Below, in pieces: positions 1 to 14,100 of a stretch of 64,000 bases of DNA. The stretch spans positions 1 through 64,000 of the forward strand of contig VWZP01010280.1 of the NCBI GenBank assembly GCA_013396995.1. The letters run 5' to 3'. The DNA is from Dicaeum eximium. Lineage: Eukaryota; Chordata; Aves; Passeriformes; Dicaeidae. Below the pieces are notes generated by a model, which worked only from the letters and a program-made list of their open reading frames with translations, had not been told where the DNA came from and made no database searches. The number at the start of each line of letters is the position of its first letter. The stretch's first letter is position 1. Made by a program: the position numbers and the translations under genes.

Positions 1-3000
1 TCCCTTCCAACTCAGGATACTCTCTGATTCTGTGTTTAGTAAGTTCTTTTATCTCTTAGAGCTCAGTTCAGCTCTCTTGAAGTTGCAGTCCATGCATTAA
101 TTTTAGTGCAATTTGGATCACAACCTAAATTAGTTGTCCAATCAACCCGTCTTTTAATCTCGGCATTTTGGACAACTGTAACCAAAAGGAGTCCTTCTCA
201 GCCATTCCACTTTTAGTGAGGTCCCCATATTCTTTGCAGGAAGTTAAGTGACTGCATCAATTTATGCAGTACATCATTAATTCAAAGTGCATTTACTTGC
301 TCCCTGTTGCCTAAGTTCATCCAGCTGACTTGTTTTCTTAATCTGTGGCACGTAAATATCTATTCCAGACACTCTCTATGTTCTGTGCAAAGAGAAATGA
401 GTTGTCATTTAAAAGCTTCAAATTCTTTGGAGTGAATTTGGGCTGATGTATCTCAATCTCCCAGTAGTAGCAGCTACAGGCAGATCAATGCTTTTGCATC
501 AGAGATAGGACTCTGCTCTCTAACTCCCACTATTTCAGAAAGTAGACTACCACAATTTCCACTGCCATCATAATTCTCTAAATAAAGGACTGTATATTCA
601 GCGGTGATTATTGAAAGGAAGTTTGACAGAAATTTTCCATCAAAAGTATAGATAAACAACAGTGTCTGTAAAAATGCTGTGAAAATAGAAATTAAATAGG
701 TGATAGTTATCTCCACATAAGAGACAGACTCTGGGAACTTCCATTCAGCAGAAAATTTTCTGTCTTTGTGAGAGCAACAAATAATGCTCTGAGGGTCAGA
801 GATTGCCTGGCCCTGCTGAATTTTAGTTCACAGGAAACATGGAAACGGGAGAGGAAATGAGCTCTCTCTTTGCAAACACCCAGAAGGTCCTAGAGTGTTA
901 GGAAAGAGCTAATGTGGATTTATCAGAGACAGATCATGCCACTCTTCCTCCTATGACAGGATAAAAGGCCTTTCTGTAAGACAGAAGTAAGAGATGCTCT
1001 ACAGCTTCTATGAACACACAGCTTTTTTATGCTCTTTCACAATAGAAAACCAGAACATCCTTCTCAGAGGTCTGCTGCCAAACAGAAAGGCTGCATTGTG
1101 GGATACTCACTTAGGGCTCGATAGAGACACGAGACAGAACATCTATTTTCTATGCACAGTACAGTCAGCATCTGGAAGGGACTGCAAATACATGGGAGAA
1201 CAAACTTAGAAGTTTAAATTGACTGAAGTGGGCTTGAAATAAGATAATACCATATGAACACACCATATGTGCAACATATCAGTTGCACAAAAGCAACATG
1301 GAAAATGGGTAGATGTGGAGATTAGATAGTGTTAGAAGTACATGTCTGTGTCATGCTGTTGGAAAAACAAATGACAGACAAACAATGACTCTAAAGCAAA
1401 CTTCACCTTGGAATCTACAGACATTTGTTTCACCTGTACATATTGATGCTTCAGCAAGAGTACTGCACCAAGCCTGGGCACTACACTTCTCTGAAAACAC
1501 TACAGCAGGGTCAACAAAAAAGAACCCTGACAATTAAATGTAATGAGAGAAATTATGGGTTGTTGCATTTAGTTCAGGATTTTCATGCTTCAGTTCTCTG
1601 CCACTGCTCAGGATCCCACACCATGTTACAACTTCCACATGATTTCCATTCACATTACTCATCCTGCATCACAGATGGGTCAGATGAGATTTTCCATATT
1701 GCAGCATGGGAAATTTTGTTTTGTAGAAATCCCAGTTCTTCTAACAACCACATAGCACTGCTTTTGTGGGGAAATGCAAGTTATAAACGGGACAGCCAGC
1801 ATCAGAACTAGAACTGAGCTGAGGTTTCAGATCACTCCCTAAAAAAGGGGGCACAGCTAGTTTCCTTCTTGCCTGCACCCTTTATTTCAATTTACAGGCA
1901 GAACAAAGGGGAGGCTGTGACCTTCAAGGCATTTTCTCTGTTTCACATGACTTGATTGATACAGAAAGGACAGATAGGCACAGCAGTGGTTCAGTAACAT
2001 TACAACTTCTACTGTAAAATGGCAGGAAGAAAAAAAAATCAGCTAAGAGGGAAAAGGAGAGGCAAGAGTGGCATACTTACAGAGACAGAGCAAAAAAAGC
2101 CAGTGGCAGAAGAGAGTCCCTGCTAACTGAAGAACTCCCAGCACCTGAAAGTCCTGGAGTCCAAATGTGCTCATAGGCAACTCTAGCACCCAAAAGAGCT
2201 CCAACAGAAATAAAAATATGTCTTTTCCTTTTGTATNTGTCTTGAAGCAGCATGGAAATTCACAGGGGCCCATGGTTGTTGGACTCAAGTAGTAGGTAAA
2301 AACTTAGAAGATTCATCAAATACCCATAATATTTTCCTACTGTGTGATACTCCATATATCACTGGTTTCAGCTCATTAAGTGCTTGGAAACACTATATCT
2401 TCAGAGGAAATGAGTTAGAGTGTTGGCTTAGGAACCTCAGCTCCTCAGGCAGAGGGAATGCTATGGAAATGTCTGAAGAAGATAAGTTTGTCTCTGACCA
2501 GACAGCATAAATGCTCTGATGACCACATATGTTATGTCAATGCCAGTAGGAAGTTAAGACCACTGTGCACTGTCTCAGGGAGTTTTTTAATTTACTGGAA
2601 GCAGGCAGAGTATGCCCTGTCCACGCTGCTCCCTGGGGCTGGCAGCAGTCTCCCTCCTCCTGCTCTGCCATCGCCTGCCTTACATAAGCAAAGGTAACCC
2701 AGAGGTCACAGCAATTTCTGTCTGAATACATGTCATACAAGATATCTCCTGGCTCAGGAGCCCTTTTATGTTTGCTTCAGATACTGCTGCCTGATAAGAG
2801 AATCAGAATCATTTTAGCCTTGAGAATGCACTGTGCTTACAAAGGCATCCCCATCTCCAAGTCCTTAGTTGTCAACAGGTTTGGGCTGGAGGACAAGCAG
2901 AAGCCATCTCTCTCTTCAGTTTGCCATAGAGACCAAAGAAAAGGGTTTCAATCTCCATCACAAACCAGCATATTTGATATGTAGTTGTCAGCAGTAAATT

Positions 3001-4745
3001 TCTGATCTACTGGACAAAATGAATTCACTTCTGATTTTATGCCAACAGGCTGAATATTTGCTCCTTAGGGCACAGGAGAAAGGGGGAGACCACAAGGCTT
3101 CTCACTCTTTTTCTCCCTAGTTCTCTTCCCCATTAATCAAATCATGCCCAGTCATGAGGCATGTATGGTATGGTAGCTAAATGACTAAAGCATCTCCCTC
3201 CATTTTGGATCTTTTCTCTGTCTGAGAGACATTCTGCAATTCTCCCTCTCGAAACAGCAAGACATCAATCACAGACCAGTTTGTGTCTGCATATGAGATA
3301 TGGGTTTGGGAAGGAGAGTTTGAAAGACTACAAGTCAGGAAAATCAAAGCGCAGGATCTACAGGTGTTGAAATAAACCCAGTAATAACCTGCTGGGAGCA
3401 CACAGATTTGCTGGAGATTACAGGCTGCCAGTTTCTGTCAGTCCTCTCAACTGATTGCAGCATTTGATACACGCAAGCAAGATTTTCAGGCGATGGCAGA
3501 TGAATACAAGTCATTTTTTCCATCTTTCGGAAGTCATTAGGATTAGAGCACTGCATGCACCAGAAGCATCAAATTAAGCACCCATCACAGGATCAATCCC
3601 CCTTATTCCCCACATTTTTGCAAATGAACATTGCAAATTAAATATTTTAGTGAAAGCACTTATAATTTGTTTTCTTGGTTAGCAATGATTTAATTACACC
3701 CATTTTTAAAACACAAGGTAAACAAAAGTTCTTTTTCACACAGCTAACAAAACAGTATTTTACTCCTCCCTGTTACAACTGCAAAATTATGATGTGAATG
3801 TAGAAACTAAAATCCAGTTTTAAAATCATCTCATTTGGTTGCTATTAATTCTATTAATATTTGCATTACTAAGGATTACTTGAAACAGTAGGAAAGTACA
3901 ATTCACAAACAACCAGAAATAGCAGGAAAGGGGGAAAATGCAGCAAGTACCAACAAAACTAACCAGCAAAATTTGCAAGTACCAACTTGCAAATATTTTT
4001 ATCCATCTGTACCATATGCAAATCAAAACATGCTCTAACTTCAGGCTCCCAGCCTGTCACAGCACTACACAGATTGCTAGATTGAGGCATTCAGAAACTC
4101 AGAATGGGCTGAACAAACTTTTATGATATTTGGATTTTTTGACTGAAGACAATCTAGAATACCAGGGCAACACAAGTATCGCCAAGCAAGGAACAAACAG
4201 TCTCTGTATGTTTGCCAAGTCACTTGACTGCCATAATCTTTAATGTGAAACATAATATCCTGCTTTAGGCTTGCTGGATTTCTTTACAGAGTAAAACAAT
4301 TGATACTGGGAGAATAAATCTGGGGAATACAACCCCTCATCTGGTATGCATCAGAGAGATAGCAAAGCTATTCAAGGTGTTGCCATGTACATGGAAATAT
4401 ACAGAACAACAAGCAGAGGAAGCAGAAAAACACTCCACAGCATATGGTTTATGTAAATTGAAACTAAAGTCTGTATACAGAAAATGAGAACAAAACATAG
4501 TAGTTATTGAGTTCTATTTACTTGGAACATAGTTGGAATTATAATAACAGGTGTTATCAGATATATGTTTTAATACCAGGAAATTACTTCTCTACAATTT
4601 TTGTCTACTATAAAGTATATGCTGGCAATATAGCCCAAAATGAGCAGTTCTATGTCTCCCAAGACTGGGGTTCTTTTAAATCCAGGCCAGTTCATCTTTT
4701 GCTACCATTCCATGTATTGTATACACAGCATCTTTCACACAGTAT

Positions 4746-4815
4746 TAAAAAACAAACAAAAAAAACCCAAACAAAAACCAGAAAAACCCAAACAAACAAA
4801 AAATCACCATCCAAC
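4746..4815 (+). repeat. A/C-rich low-complexity tract
   Basis: About 70 bases made almost only of A and C (AAAC- and AAAAACCC-like units). Frames running through it are lysine/threonine/glutamine artefacts. Confidence 0.9.
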
Positions 4816-7604
4816 AAACTTTCAATAACAATTAGTAAAAGTAAATCTTACTAAACTGCAACATCCCCAGATGTTGCTACAGATAACCACCACACATTAC
4901 CCCACAAGTGGAAAAGGACAGAAAGTAGACTTAAGGCTAGACTTCTGTATTTCCAAAAGGATCTATTACCACAAAGGATTAAATTATTTTCTCTCTGTGA
5001 AAAAAGTACACAAACACTACTGAAAATAGAACTATATATTCTTAGCCCCTTCATACTCCATTCTATGCAAGCTACTTCAGAGCAATGTGCCCCCTCTTTC
5101 ACAGCTGTACACAATCTCCAAGCTGATAGACTCAAAATATTATTTCTGAAGTTCTTTTTGAACCACTACCACATTGCAGAGCAGTTGTAGTTCCAGTTGC
5201 ACAAGTTGCTTTAGTCCTTAGTCCCAGCAGATCATTAAAACAAGGGAGGCACTTTATACACTTCATCTTTTAATAAGTTAGAAGCTATGATTCTATACAA
5301 AAAGTCACCCTTGTGGCCCCTTCACAAGCCACATACACTGTCCTAATTATTTCAAGTAACTAAATTCAGTTGTGTAATTCTGAGCCAATTATATTTTCCC
5401 CCAAGTAGGCAGTCAGGATTTTAATGGAAAACCTGCAGATGTGAATATCCAACTGTGTGCATTCTCTTATGTATACGTTCATGCTTCATAAACCTTCTAC
5501 CACAATTTAATTTTCACTGGATCATAAATATCTGAAGAAAATTGAACTCGGAGGATTTTCACAGAGTAAACACTTTAAACCTCAGAGCTGGAGTCTACTC
5601 CCTGCTGTTATGCAAGCAGTTTCAAGCAGTGAAATACATTCTGGGGCTACCAAACACAGGACTTGTCACCTAGTGATTGATTTCTCCATCTTCCCAAACA
5701 GGTCACAGATATTTGTTTCAGTCAAGGATTGCATATTCTTATAATCTACCACAGCCAATTCTTTTTCCTAGTCTGTGGGCCAGATACAAATCAAAATCCC
5801 AGACAAACACTCCATAGTGAATCAATACTCACCATCCAGACGCCTCTCTTGAGAACAGTTAGGCAGCATTTTTGCCATCTGATCTTCCCAGAGTAGTGAG
5901 GGGCAGCTTTAATTCTGCTTTGCATCCCTTTAGAGCAAACTACTGATATATTCAGGTAAACATAAACCCAGCCTTTTACTCCCACCTCACCTTTTTCCCA
6001 GCCAGGGCTATCTCCCTCAGGTAACTCTAGTAAAGGAAATTTTCACTTTTATGGCCAAATCCCAAACTTCTGTGACAGAATTTACAACTAGCAGAAACAG
6101 GTGTTAATAATCCCTTTATAACTTTGCAACTAATTCAAGCCTGAATCCAATTCTGCAATCTTTACTTCTGAAGCCACAGGACCCCTTTCTAAGGAGAAAG
6201 ACATTTAAAAATATCAGAAAAAGCTGTGTGACTGAGTCATCGGTTTAAGCTTGTTTCATTCCAAAGGTACATTTGAGAAGTTTGTGTCTGTCTGTGTGCT
6301 GTCCTAGGGGAAAAATAAATACAGCAATCTCAATAAAAATAACAGAAGAAATAAGTTTTTGTATTGACTGCAAAAAAATAGCCAAATTAATTCCAAGGAC
6401 AGAACTGGGCTGGAAACTAACACAAGAATGTAGTTTCAGTGGAAAGAAGATGTTCTTACCCTGAGAATTAGTCTGAAGGTAAAAACACCACAGATAGGAT
6501 TCTTGCTTAAACCAAGAGTCACTGCTACTTTCCCACACAGCTGTAAATCAGGATCCCATAGATGCAATAAAAAGCTCATATACCAGCAAACAAACAGCAA
6601 CAACAAAAAAAAAACCAATCAAGATTTGTTCAAAAGAATATGAAAATGGTATCATCTCTAAAAGACAAAAGGCATATTTGCACTCCAATTTACAATTCTT
6701 AAAGTCATGCCTATTTTCCCCTTGTTATCTTGTTTTCAAATTATTATTTTTCCCTAGTCTTCTCAAGAGCTGTATCTCTGGGCCTACATGTAGCCAAGCA
6801 AAGTCAATCTGAGTACAAAAACCAGCCAACTACTTTAGTCTCTGAAATACACAGGTGAAGACATCTCTTCAGGAAGGGTGCAGACATTTCTGTACTTCTC
6901 ACCTCTTGGGTGCTTACACACCTTGGTGTCAGCCTCAGGTAGCTTTATAGACTGTCATCTGCCATAGTATGTACAAGACACTGCAATAAAGAGCCAGCTC
7001 TAAGCTTCTCTCTTGCAGTCAGCATTCCAAGTGCATCTCCATGTTAAGGGCAGCGGAGCAGATACCTCAGGCACCCCACTGATAAGAAATGCATTTTCAG
7101 GAGCCAGGGAAGAGAACCGCAAGGTGCAAAGAAGTTGTGAAAGAAGCATGAAGAAGCCCTTTTGGGGGCTGTGATCAGAGACCTTTTTCTCAGAGGTCTA
7201 AGGGGTATCTCACCCCAGCAATCTGTGCCCACTATGAAACCAAAGCAGTTCTTGAGGATTGTGCTACATTGGTGGCTGTGTCTTGAGGCAGCTGGGGTGC
7301 CAGAGCAACATGCATGTGAGACAACACGTGCTGTTAAGAAAGCAACATGATGATCTCCTGCTCTTCTTTCCCATGGAGTACTGGGCACTGCTCATGGTCT
7401 GCACACACACAGCTACAAACATGCCCATTCCTGCCCTGAGATCCTTCCACACAGAGGCAGAATTCCCCATGCTTGGTGCGTTCTTGCTGGTATGTGCAGA
7501 ACCACACACAGGACTTCAGCTGAGGACATGGAAGAACCTCCTCTATAAGCAGAGGTAAACATGTGGGAAGACTGGGCAATGGATGAGAGAAATAAATGTG
7601 ACAT

Positions 7605-7678
7605 GACACTGAGATGCTCTGAGATCTCAGACACTGAGATCTGTGTGAGGCATTTAAATGCCTCAGTGGCATTTAAAT
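7605..7678. repeat. Compact cluster of perfect palindromes and direct repeats
   Basis: A 20-bp perfect palindrome, TGAGGCATTTAAATGCCTCA, lies at 7646-7665, and a 14-bp perfect palindrome, TCTGAGATCTCAGA, at 7618-7631. The 11-mer GACACTGAGAT occurs at 7605 and 7630, and the 11-mer GGCATTTAAAT at 7649 and 7668. The arms could form small cruciforms or stem-loops. No function can be assigned from sequence. Confidence 0.85.
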
Positions 7679-8048
7679 CAGTTCTTCCCAACAGCCAGGG
7701 AATATGCAACATTAGGATTCCTGCTGGTCTAATTTAGTGCAGACAGATCAACAGCTTTAGCACCCAATTAAACAAACTTTTCTCCACCATGCACTTTGAT
7801 CTACTGTCTCTAACAACTGCCCCAGCCATCTGTGGTTAAAAGCCACCCCTGTTGCGTGACCCAGTTTAACTGTGGTACTTGTTGGGAGTGATGGCCTGGA
7901 GGATGAAAGTATAAAGTGGCTAAAATGTGGAAACTTCATGGAGGCTGTGAGAATCAATAGCAAGTAAGAATGGCAGCTTGGATGGAGGTTTTGGCTCAGG
8001 ACACTCTCCTAACAACACTGATGAGGGCTATAGCAGCAGTGACCTCTT

Positions 8049-8089
8049 CCATATGTACCTATATCCATATGTACCTTCCATATGTACCT
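8049..8089 (+). repeat. Short tandem repeat, three copies of a 12-mer
   Basis: CCATATGTACCT occurs three times, at 8049, 8065 and 8078, with 1-4 bases between copies. The core CATATG is itself a palindrome. It looks like a young local duplication. Confidence 0.9.
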
Positions 8090-8937
8090 ATACACACCTG
8101 TGCAGCCTGATGCTTAAGTTTGTGCTGTAGTATCTGATACTGATTGCCACAAGAGACTTACCTGGGGTGTCCTGGTATGGCCATTATTATACCACAGACT
8201 GATAATCAATAGCAGCTCTTCTCATGACTCCTGTGTGCCTACGGGTGCTTTTTCAGCAGCTGATACAGAATATTCATATCCTCACGATGTCCTAGAGAAC
8301 AGACAGCTTATGGCCAGCTAGAGCCAGCTGCATCAGCAATGTCCTGAGGCACGCTGCCACCTGGTTGTAGTTCAGAGAGATGACAGCAAGCACCCTTTAC
8401 TTCAGCTTCATTCACAGCAACGTTACCTGGCACCCAGAAAAGTGTTCCTGTGTTTGTTTTTGCAGAGGAGGTGAAGGGTGATGATACTGATACTGAAGGA
8501 TGATGATACTGGCTATGTATCAGTAGAATCCTCGGGGAGTTCTTCAGGACATGACAACTTAATTTGGATGCGTTGAAAAAAATACTTTTCCCCTTTCAGT
8601 CCTTATGGTACAAACATACTTAGAAACACTATCATTTGATGGGTTCTGGTTTGTCTAGAGCAATACATGCTTGTCTAAAAACAGAGACAATGTTCCACAA
8701 CAAGCAGGATAACACATCTAGACTGCCTAAGTCAGCCTAAGGACTTTCTCCAAGTCTGGACTGTGCTGCTCTGGGTAAATTCAGTATGAAACACTCTCAT
8801 TCACTGTGCATAGACGTGAAAAAAACCCCCAAGCTATAGAAGGCAAAGGGATGAGGAATTCAGTCCTTAAGGTGAATGTGGTCTGTTGACATATCTGCCT
8901 GTTCAGAATATCCTCTACACATGTCTTGGAGCTTATA

Positions 8938-8952
8938 CATATATATATATAC
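8938..8952 (+). repeat. (AT)n microsatellite
   Basis: About 6-7 AT units followed by ACAC. Confidence 0.85.
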
Positions 8953-11047
8953 ACAAGTTTAATGGGTTCAGCTTAAAATAACCAGTTTTAAGAGCTGCAT
9001 TTTTACCCACATAACCCTGGATTAAAGTGGCTTAAAAGTATACAGTCATATAGCTTTATCTCCAGTGATACAGAAACATTCCTGTAACTGACATTGCCCT
9101 GTATCATGGTCAGTCTCTCACAGTGATCCTCTCCAAGGTACAGGCCGGGCTTTTTTTACTATTTCCTGAGGTATTTATAGAATTTACACCAAGAATCTGG
9201 GAGCAATTACCATAAGGCAGACAAAGCAAGAGGGCAAGTTAACTAGTTAAAGTACATGAAATTTAAATCAAACAACCTTTTTTCTTTGCCTCAGGGTAGG
9301 ATTCCAGATGTGTTGTAAGGAAACAGAAGACAAGACAGTAAGACATCAGGAAATACAGCTTAGCACTAATGATTTGAAAGCTCTGTTCTTGTAAAACAGA
9401 ATGATACAGTTCAAAAGTAAGGTGTTCAAAAAGGTTTTAGAAAAAGAAAGGCTACAGGTGAAGTGATTTTTTTTTTAGCTTCAATCATTTAAAATGCTTA
9501 GAGAATTTACTTAGGATGACAATACATTCTGTTCAGACCTTTCCTGATCACTTTTGTTTTCTGGCTGTCAGCAAGAAGAAAATGTTACCTTATGTCATAC
9601 AGTCTATTGCTGAGAGACTTGGTGGTGCTGTTCATCCCATCCTTTCTTTCCTTCACCTTAATTAGAATTGAAGACTGAAATTGTGTGACTCTCAACACTT
9701 GTGAGATATGTAAATTACAAGGGAAAAACAGCTAAGGGCTAGCCTGCATGTGTTGTACACCAGATAAGGCAACACTCTTTCCTTCCCCTCTGCTATTACA
9801 GCATTTCCACTGCAGCATGTTTGGCCACACTAAGATATACAATACCACAAAAGCTATTTATGAACTCTCCTATCAGTGTACACACAGTGGTAACAACAGA
9901 AGAGTGCAGTAACCAGGAACATTTTGATATGACATTTTTCTAAAGAAAATCTTATTCCCTTGATTTCTGCAGGAAAGGGAGGAGCTGCTCCAAAGCTTCA
10001 GGCCTGTGGTTAAAGCACTGATGGAAGACCAGAGCTCTACCTTTGAAGATGAAATGTCATTTTGGATGCTCATTTAAAATTAGGTTTAATCCATTCACTT
10101 GCATAACAAAGCTTCTGAAAAGTGCTCACCAAAAGGAAGTGAAACCGCTGACACAATGTGAAGAGCTGAAAACAAAGTGATGCAGCTAACACATTTATCC
10201 CAGGGACATGGTGCATCTTGATTTTCTTAGATGGTTTCTGCCTAATGCTGTCATGCAAAGGCTCTTTAGAAACCCAGGGATGATTTTCAAAACATCCAGC
10301 TCTGGCCACTGATATTGAAAGATACTGAGAGACTTCACCTGTCACAGAATTCTCTAAAATTTGTTCCTGTATCAGCTTATGCTGTTTGAGCGAGAAAATA
10401 AGAAGAACAATCTCTGCTGTTGATGGCCTTGTTAAGTGAAAAATTGATCGATATTTTTCTTTTCTCCCACCCCCAAGAGAATTTACAAAGCAAACCCAAA
10501 TATTTTATAAATTACTAGCAAAACAAAAAAAATCAAAGTATTCTCAACAAAATAATACATTATTGTTTAAAACTTTAATTTTAATTAAAATAAAACAAAA
10601 TAAGGTGACTAGAAAATCAATTATATCTTGGATTTTCAGACCAAAAAATCTGACTAATGTCTCACTCATATGGAATGTGATAGCGCCATCAAATCTGCTT
10701 TATCTCTTGGAAGAAAATCTGTTCCACTTTATATCTCGAAAGATTTGATTAACTTAACTCTATGTTTTATTCCATGAAGGAATTAAACTAAAGTAAACTG
10801 GCAGCAGATAATCAGAGGCAGCACCAACCCTCAGCAATAACTTGAGCTGATGTGTACTCCTGGTGTTTTGAGGAATGATGCTAATCCACTGCAACATCCC
10901 CCTTCCCTTCTCTTTCCCCCAGTCATTTGTTTGTATTTGGCCCCTTGCTGTGGACTGATAATGTTGCATAAACATAAAACTAGTTCTTGTGCTTGTAAAT
11001 GGAAATATTATTTCATCTGGTATAAAAAAACATGCTGAGGTACATAC

Positions 11048-11187
11048 TTTATTTTCTTCCTGTATTTTTTGTGTTGAATACTGTGCTGTATCTTCAGGGG
11101 GTTGAGCTCTTACTTCTAGATCATTTGATATAACAAACATAATAAACAGTCCCCAGATAAACACATGAATGGAAGCTATCACCTTTG
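11048..11187 (-). CDS. Candidate exon of an unrecognised membrane protein (hypothetical)
   Basis: The minus strand has an open 140-base segment between an acceptor-like CCCTTTTTTTAATAG and a donor-like GTATGT. It reads two bases plus 46 codons: a hydrophobic run IHVFIWGLFIMFVI that could span a membrane or act as a signal anchor, then a charged, soluble-looking tail RAQPPEDTAQYSTQKIQEEN. It lies within a 180-codon open frame, rather long for AT-rich DNA. I do not recognise the protein, and no partner exons upstream or downstream were identified. It may be chance. If real it would belong to a gene with its start to the right, possibly toward the CpG island. Confidence 0.22.
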
Positions 11188-14100
11188 CTATTAAAAAAAG
11201 GGTTATTTGAGTTGTATAGTACAAGTTAAGTTGTATAGAGAAATAAAATGCTTCAGCTCCTCTCAGACACCATTTGGGAAAGAAATATTGTGTTAGAGGC
11301 ACACAGGTATCATGGTTTTATTTGCCACAGTTGTAGCAACTAGGTTTATTGGAGTACAAGATGTTAACAAAGAGTAGCAGAGCCTGTCTGGCTTTCAAAT
11401 TATTTTGTGCTTTTGATGGCAATTTTTATAGAGTTGCTCTCAGAGCTTCCTCTTTCTTGTTCACCAAATCACTCTGAGAAATATCGCAGCAGGAACAAGC
11501 AAGTCCTTTTAAAACCAGCTAAGAACATCACTGTGAACCACATCTTTAAACAAACTGCTGTCCTCTTTCGAAGGAAGTTCTGACTGTGAATTATTCTAAC
11601 GTGAAAGACAGCAAATGATATTTTGACTTGTATTTCATGGGTCTTTCCCAACACTAATGAGGGCAGCCTCCCAGCCCTCGTCCAAGGACGGTGGTTGTTT
11701 TTTCTCCAGCTGTGGGGGGAAGACAGTGAAACTACACGAGTGCCTTGTGGGTGACAGAGAGTTTGGGGTACAGGTGAGCTTAGCTGCTGGTGCTCCCAGC
11801 TGTCAGATCCACCTTGTGAACCAAGCCCAGCAATCACTTCTTCCCGGAAAGACTGGTCACTGCTGCTGCCCACAGTGAAATTCTTCAGCCAAATGAAAAC
11901 TGGAGGTGAAGGGACAAATCTTTGACACCTTTTTGCCCTTTTCTAGCTCTTTACTTTCTGAAGGTCTTAAACACTTGATTATCAATGGTAAACAAGGAGA
12001 CATATCAATCCCTCCACTTCAAGCCAGCTGGTAGGTAACTAGTAGCACCCAAACAGGCACTGCACCATCACAACAAAAAGTTCTTCTTCCAACTTGTCAA
12101 TGTTATGACACAATAGGAACTTGATTCAGCAGGATCCTCCTCTTTCCAGATCATGCAGAAACATTGTGAACTATAGAAAATTAAAATCGCTGCCCACCTG
12201 TAACTCAAACAATCAAAAGCCTCAGATGTTGAGCTGGCCCTGCTGTCCTGTAGCAAAGGAAAAACAATATACATATTGCCAAGTTGTTTATTACTGAATC
12301 ATATTGCATCCATACATATCCTAAGTAATCTGTTGCTAGGTGCTGATTTATTTAATAACTTAATGGACTTTAAATAGTTTCCAGAAAAGAATGACGGACC
12401 TCAAGGTTGTGTTGTTATTTTGTTCAAATGAAGCAACAGTAGCTGTAAAAACTCTCATGAGTCCTCAGCAGAGGTAGGAAAAAAAATAATTCTGCATTGT
12501 GGCAGACCTTGAAATCATATCAAAGAGCAACTATGAAGCATCCTCTTTTGAACTGCGAGAGTAGATGAATTATTTACCCTTATGCTCTTAAAGTGAGATT
12601 AGATCTACAGCTTGGAGAGACCTGTTCAGAAACAATCACAATCAACCAATCTTTCACAAGACGTAAACTGTTCGGTATACAACAGATTTTTGAACTGGAT
12701 GATCTTTGGAGATTTATTCTGTCATACTTTCAGTCCTGTAATTTTGCATCATCAAAGTGAAACTGAAACACCCAGTTTTAGCCTTAGCTAAATGTAAACA
12801 GATCTTCTATTTCTGCAGACTGTTTTGCATTAAAATATGCCAAAATGTCTTGCAGAGTCCATTAAGTGTTACTCTTTTTTGCAGGAGAGGAAGGGCAAAT
12901 GATTCTCAGAAAACTACAATGGCCCCACCTGGAAGTCACAGAGCCCTCAGGATGCTCTGTGGACTGGGGGCTGTGATGATTGCAGCCCCTCTTCAGGGTA
13001 TAAAGACAAGACCTGAGGAGTGGGTTTCTTTTGATGAAGCAGATTTGTGGCTAGTGAGACTGCAAGCAAGATAAGGTTTGTTATACCTCCCAAAGGCATA
13101 CTTTGGAGTCTTTCTGCATCCACACTGGCATCCTCTTGCTGCCCCAGGCAGCTAATGCTCCCCTGAGCACCTCCCCCCTGGACATGGGGGTGGTGGAGCG
13201 TGAGAGTGGAGAAGCCCACTGGAAATTAATTTGCCACATGCACTTTGGCACAGGGATGGCCCACGCTGCTGAAGGACCAAGCTGGGCAGTTGGGCTGGCA
13301 CTGGAGGCACATGGCAGGCATGGTGGGAGCATGGTGCTCTGTGTCCAGGGCCAGTGGCATCAGCACAAACTCCCACAGAGCTCACCTTTCTCCATAAACA
13401 GCTGAGCAATGCAGGCTCAGCAGGTGGCAGAGCCTGGGTATGGTCTTCAGGAACTGAGATCTGAGCATCAGACAAAAACCACGGCCCAGACTTTCACTAA
13501 ACACTGGAAGAAACACAGAATTGGACTCAAAACTCATTGCCTCTTGCTGCTGGTTAAGGAGATGGATGTGAACTCCTTAGTCACACAGCTGTAATATTGG
13601 AGGTCTCAATGCAAATGCAAACATGCTGCTGAGCATGATCAGCACTATACACCTGAGTCAGAATCCTATTTAGCTGAGTAAGGTTTCCTGAGTGAGCAGG
13701 CAGCTCTGGCATCCAGCCCATGCAATCAGCACACCAGCTTGTCACGGCAGGCGATACATGGTCACAGACATGTTTAGATGATTGTTACGACCTATCATAA
13801 GTGTCTAAAGTCACATCAATCTGGACTGAAATTACTTACCAGAAACTGCTCCAAATGCTGTAGTTATTTTATTTCCCAAATATATATAATTTTGGTATCT
13901 AGTAGTTTGTGTCACACCAATAAACCCATCATGCATTGGAGTGCGAATACACTGTTGAAAGTGTTGATGCTGTTAAAAGATTATATCAAGGGCACAGAGA
14001 AACATGATTAAGTTCCATGTCTGTGAATTCTTTCATTTTTGTATAACACATACAGTCAGTGTTCGATGAAAAAAGAAAAGATTTATTACAATGAAAGGGA

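Larger units (their letters stand above)
1..11047. other. Non-coding DNA, no supported gene
   Basis: AT-rich, CpG-poor sequence. All open frames are short (up to about 130 codons), overlap on both strands and resemble no protein I know. It contains the simple repeats and the palindrome cluster listed separately. The stretch 6900-7720 is somewhat richer in overlapping frames, but these contradict each other. Confidence 0.7.

Noticed and set aside
5834..5985. Minus-strand stretch before a good donor GATG|GTGAGT at 5833
   Set aside because: The acceptor side is weak and the translation is unremarkable; isolated good donors also occur at 2078, 13838, 18247, 22016 and 44802, which is the expected background of decoy sites.
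13417..13431. CTCF-like motif TCAGCAGGTGGCAGA; similar ones at 16673-16687 (plus) and 41526-41540 (minus)
   Set aside because: Each matches 12-13 of 15 consensus positions; by rough estimate about three such matches are expected by chance in 64 kb, so they are not evidence of a boundary.
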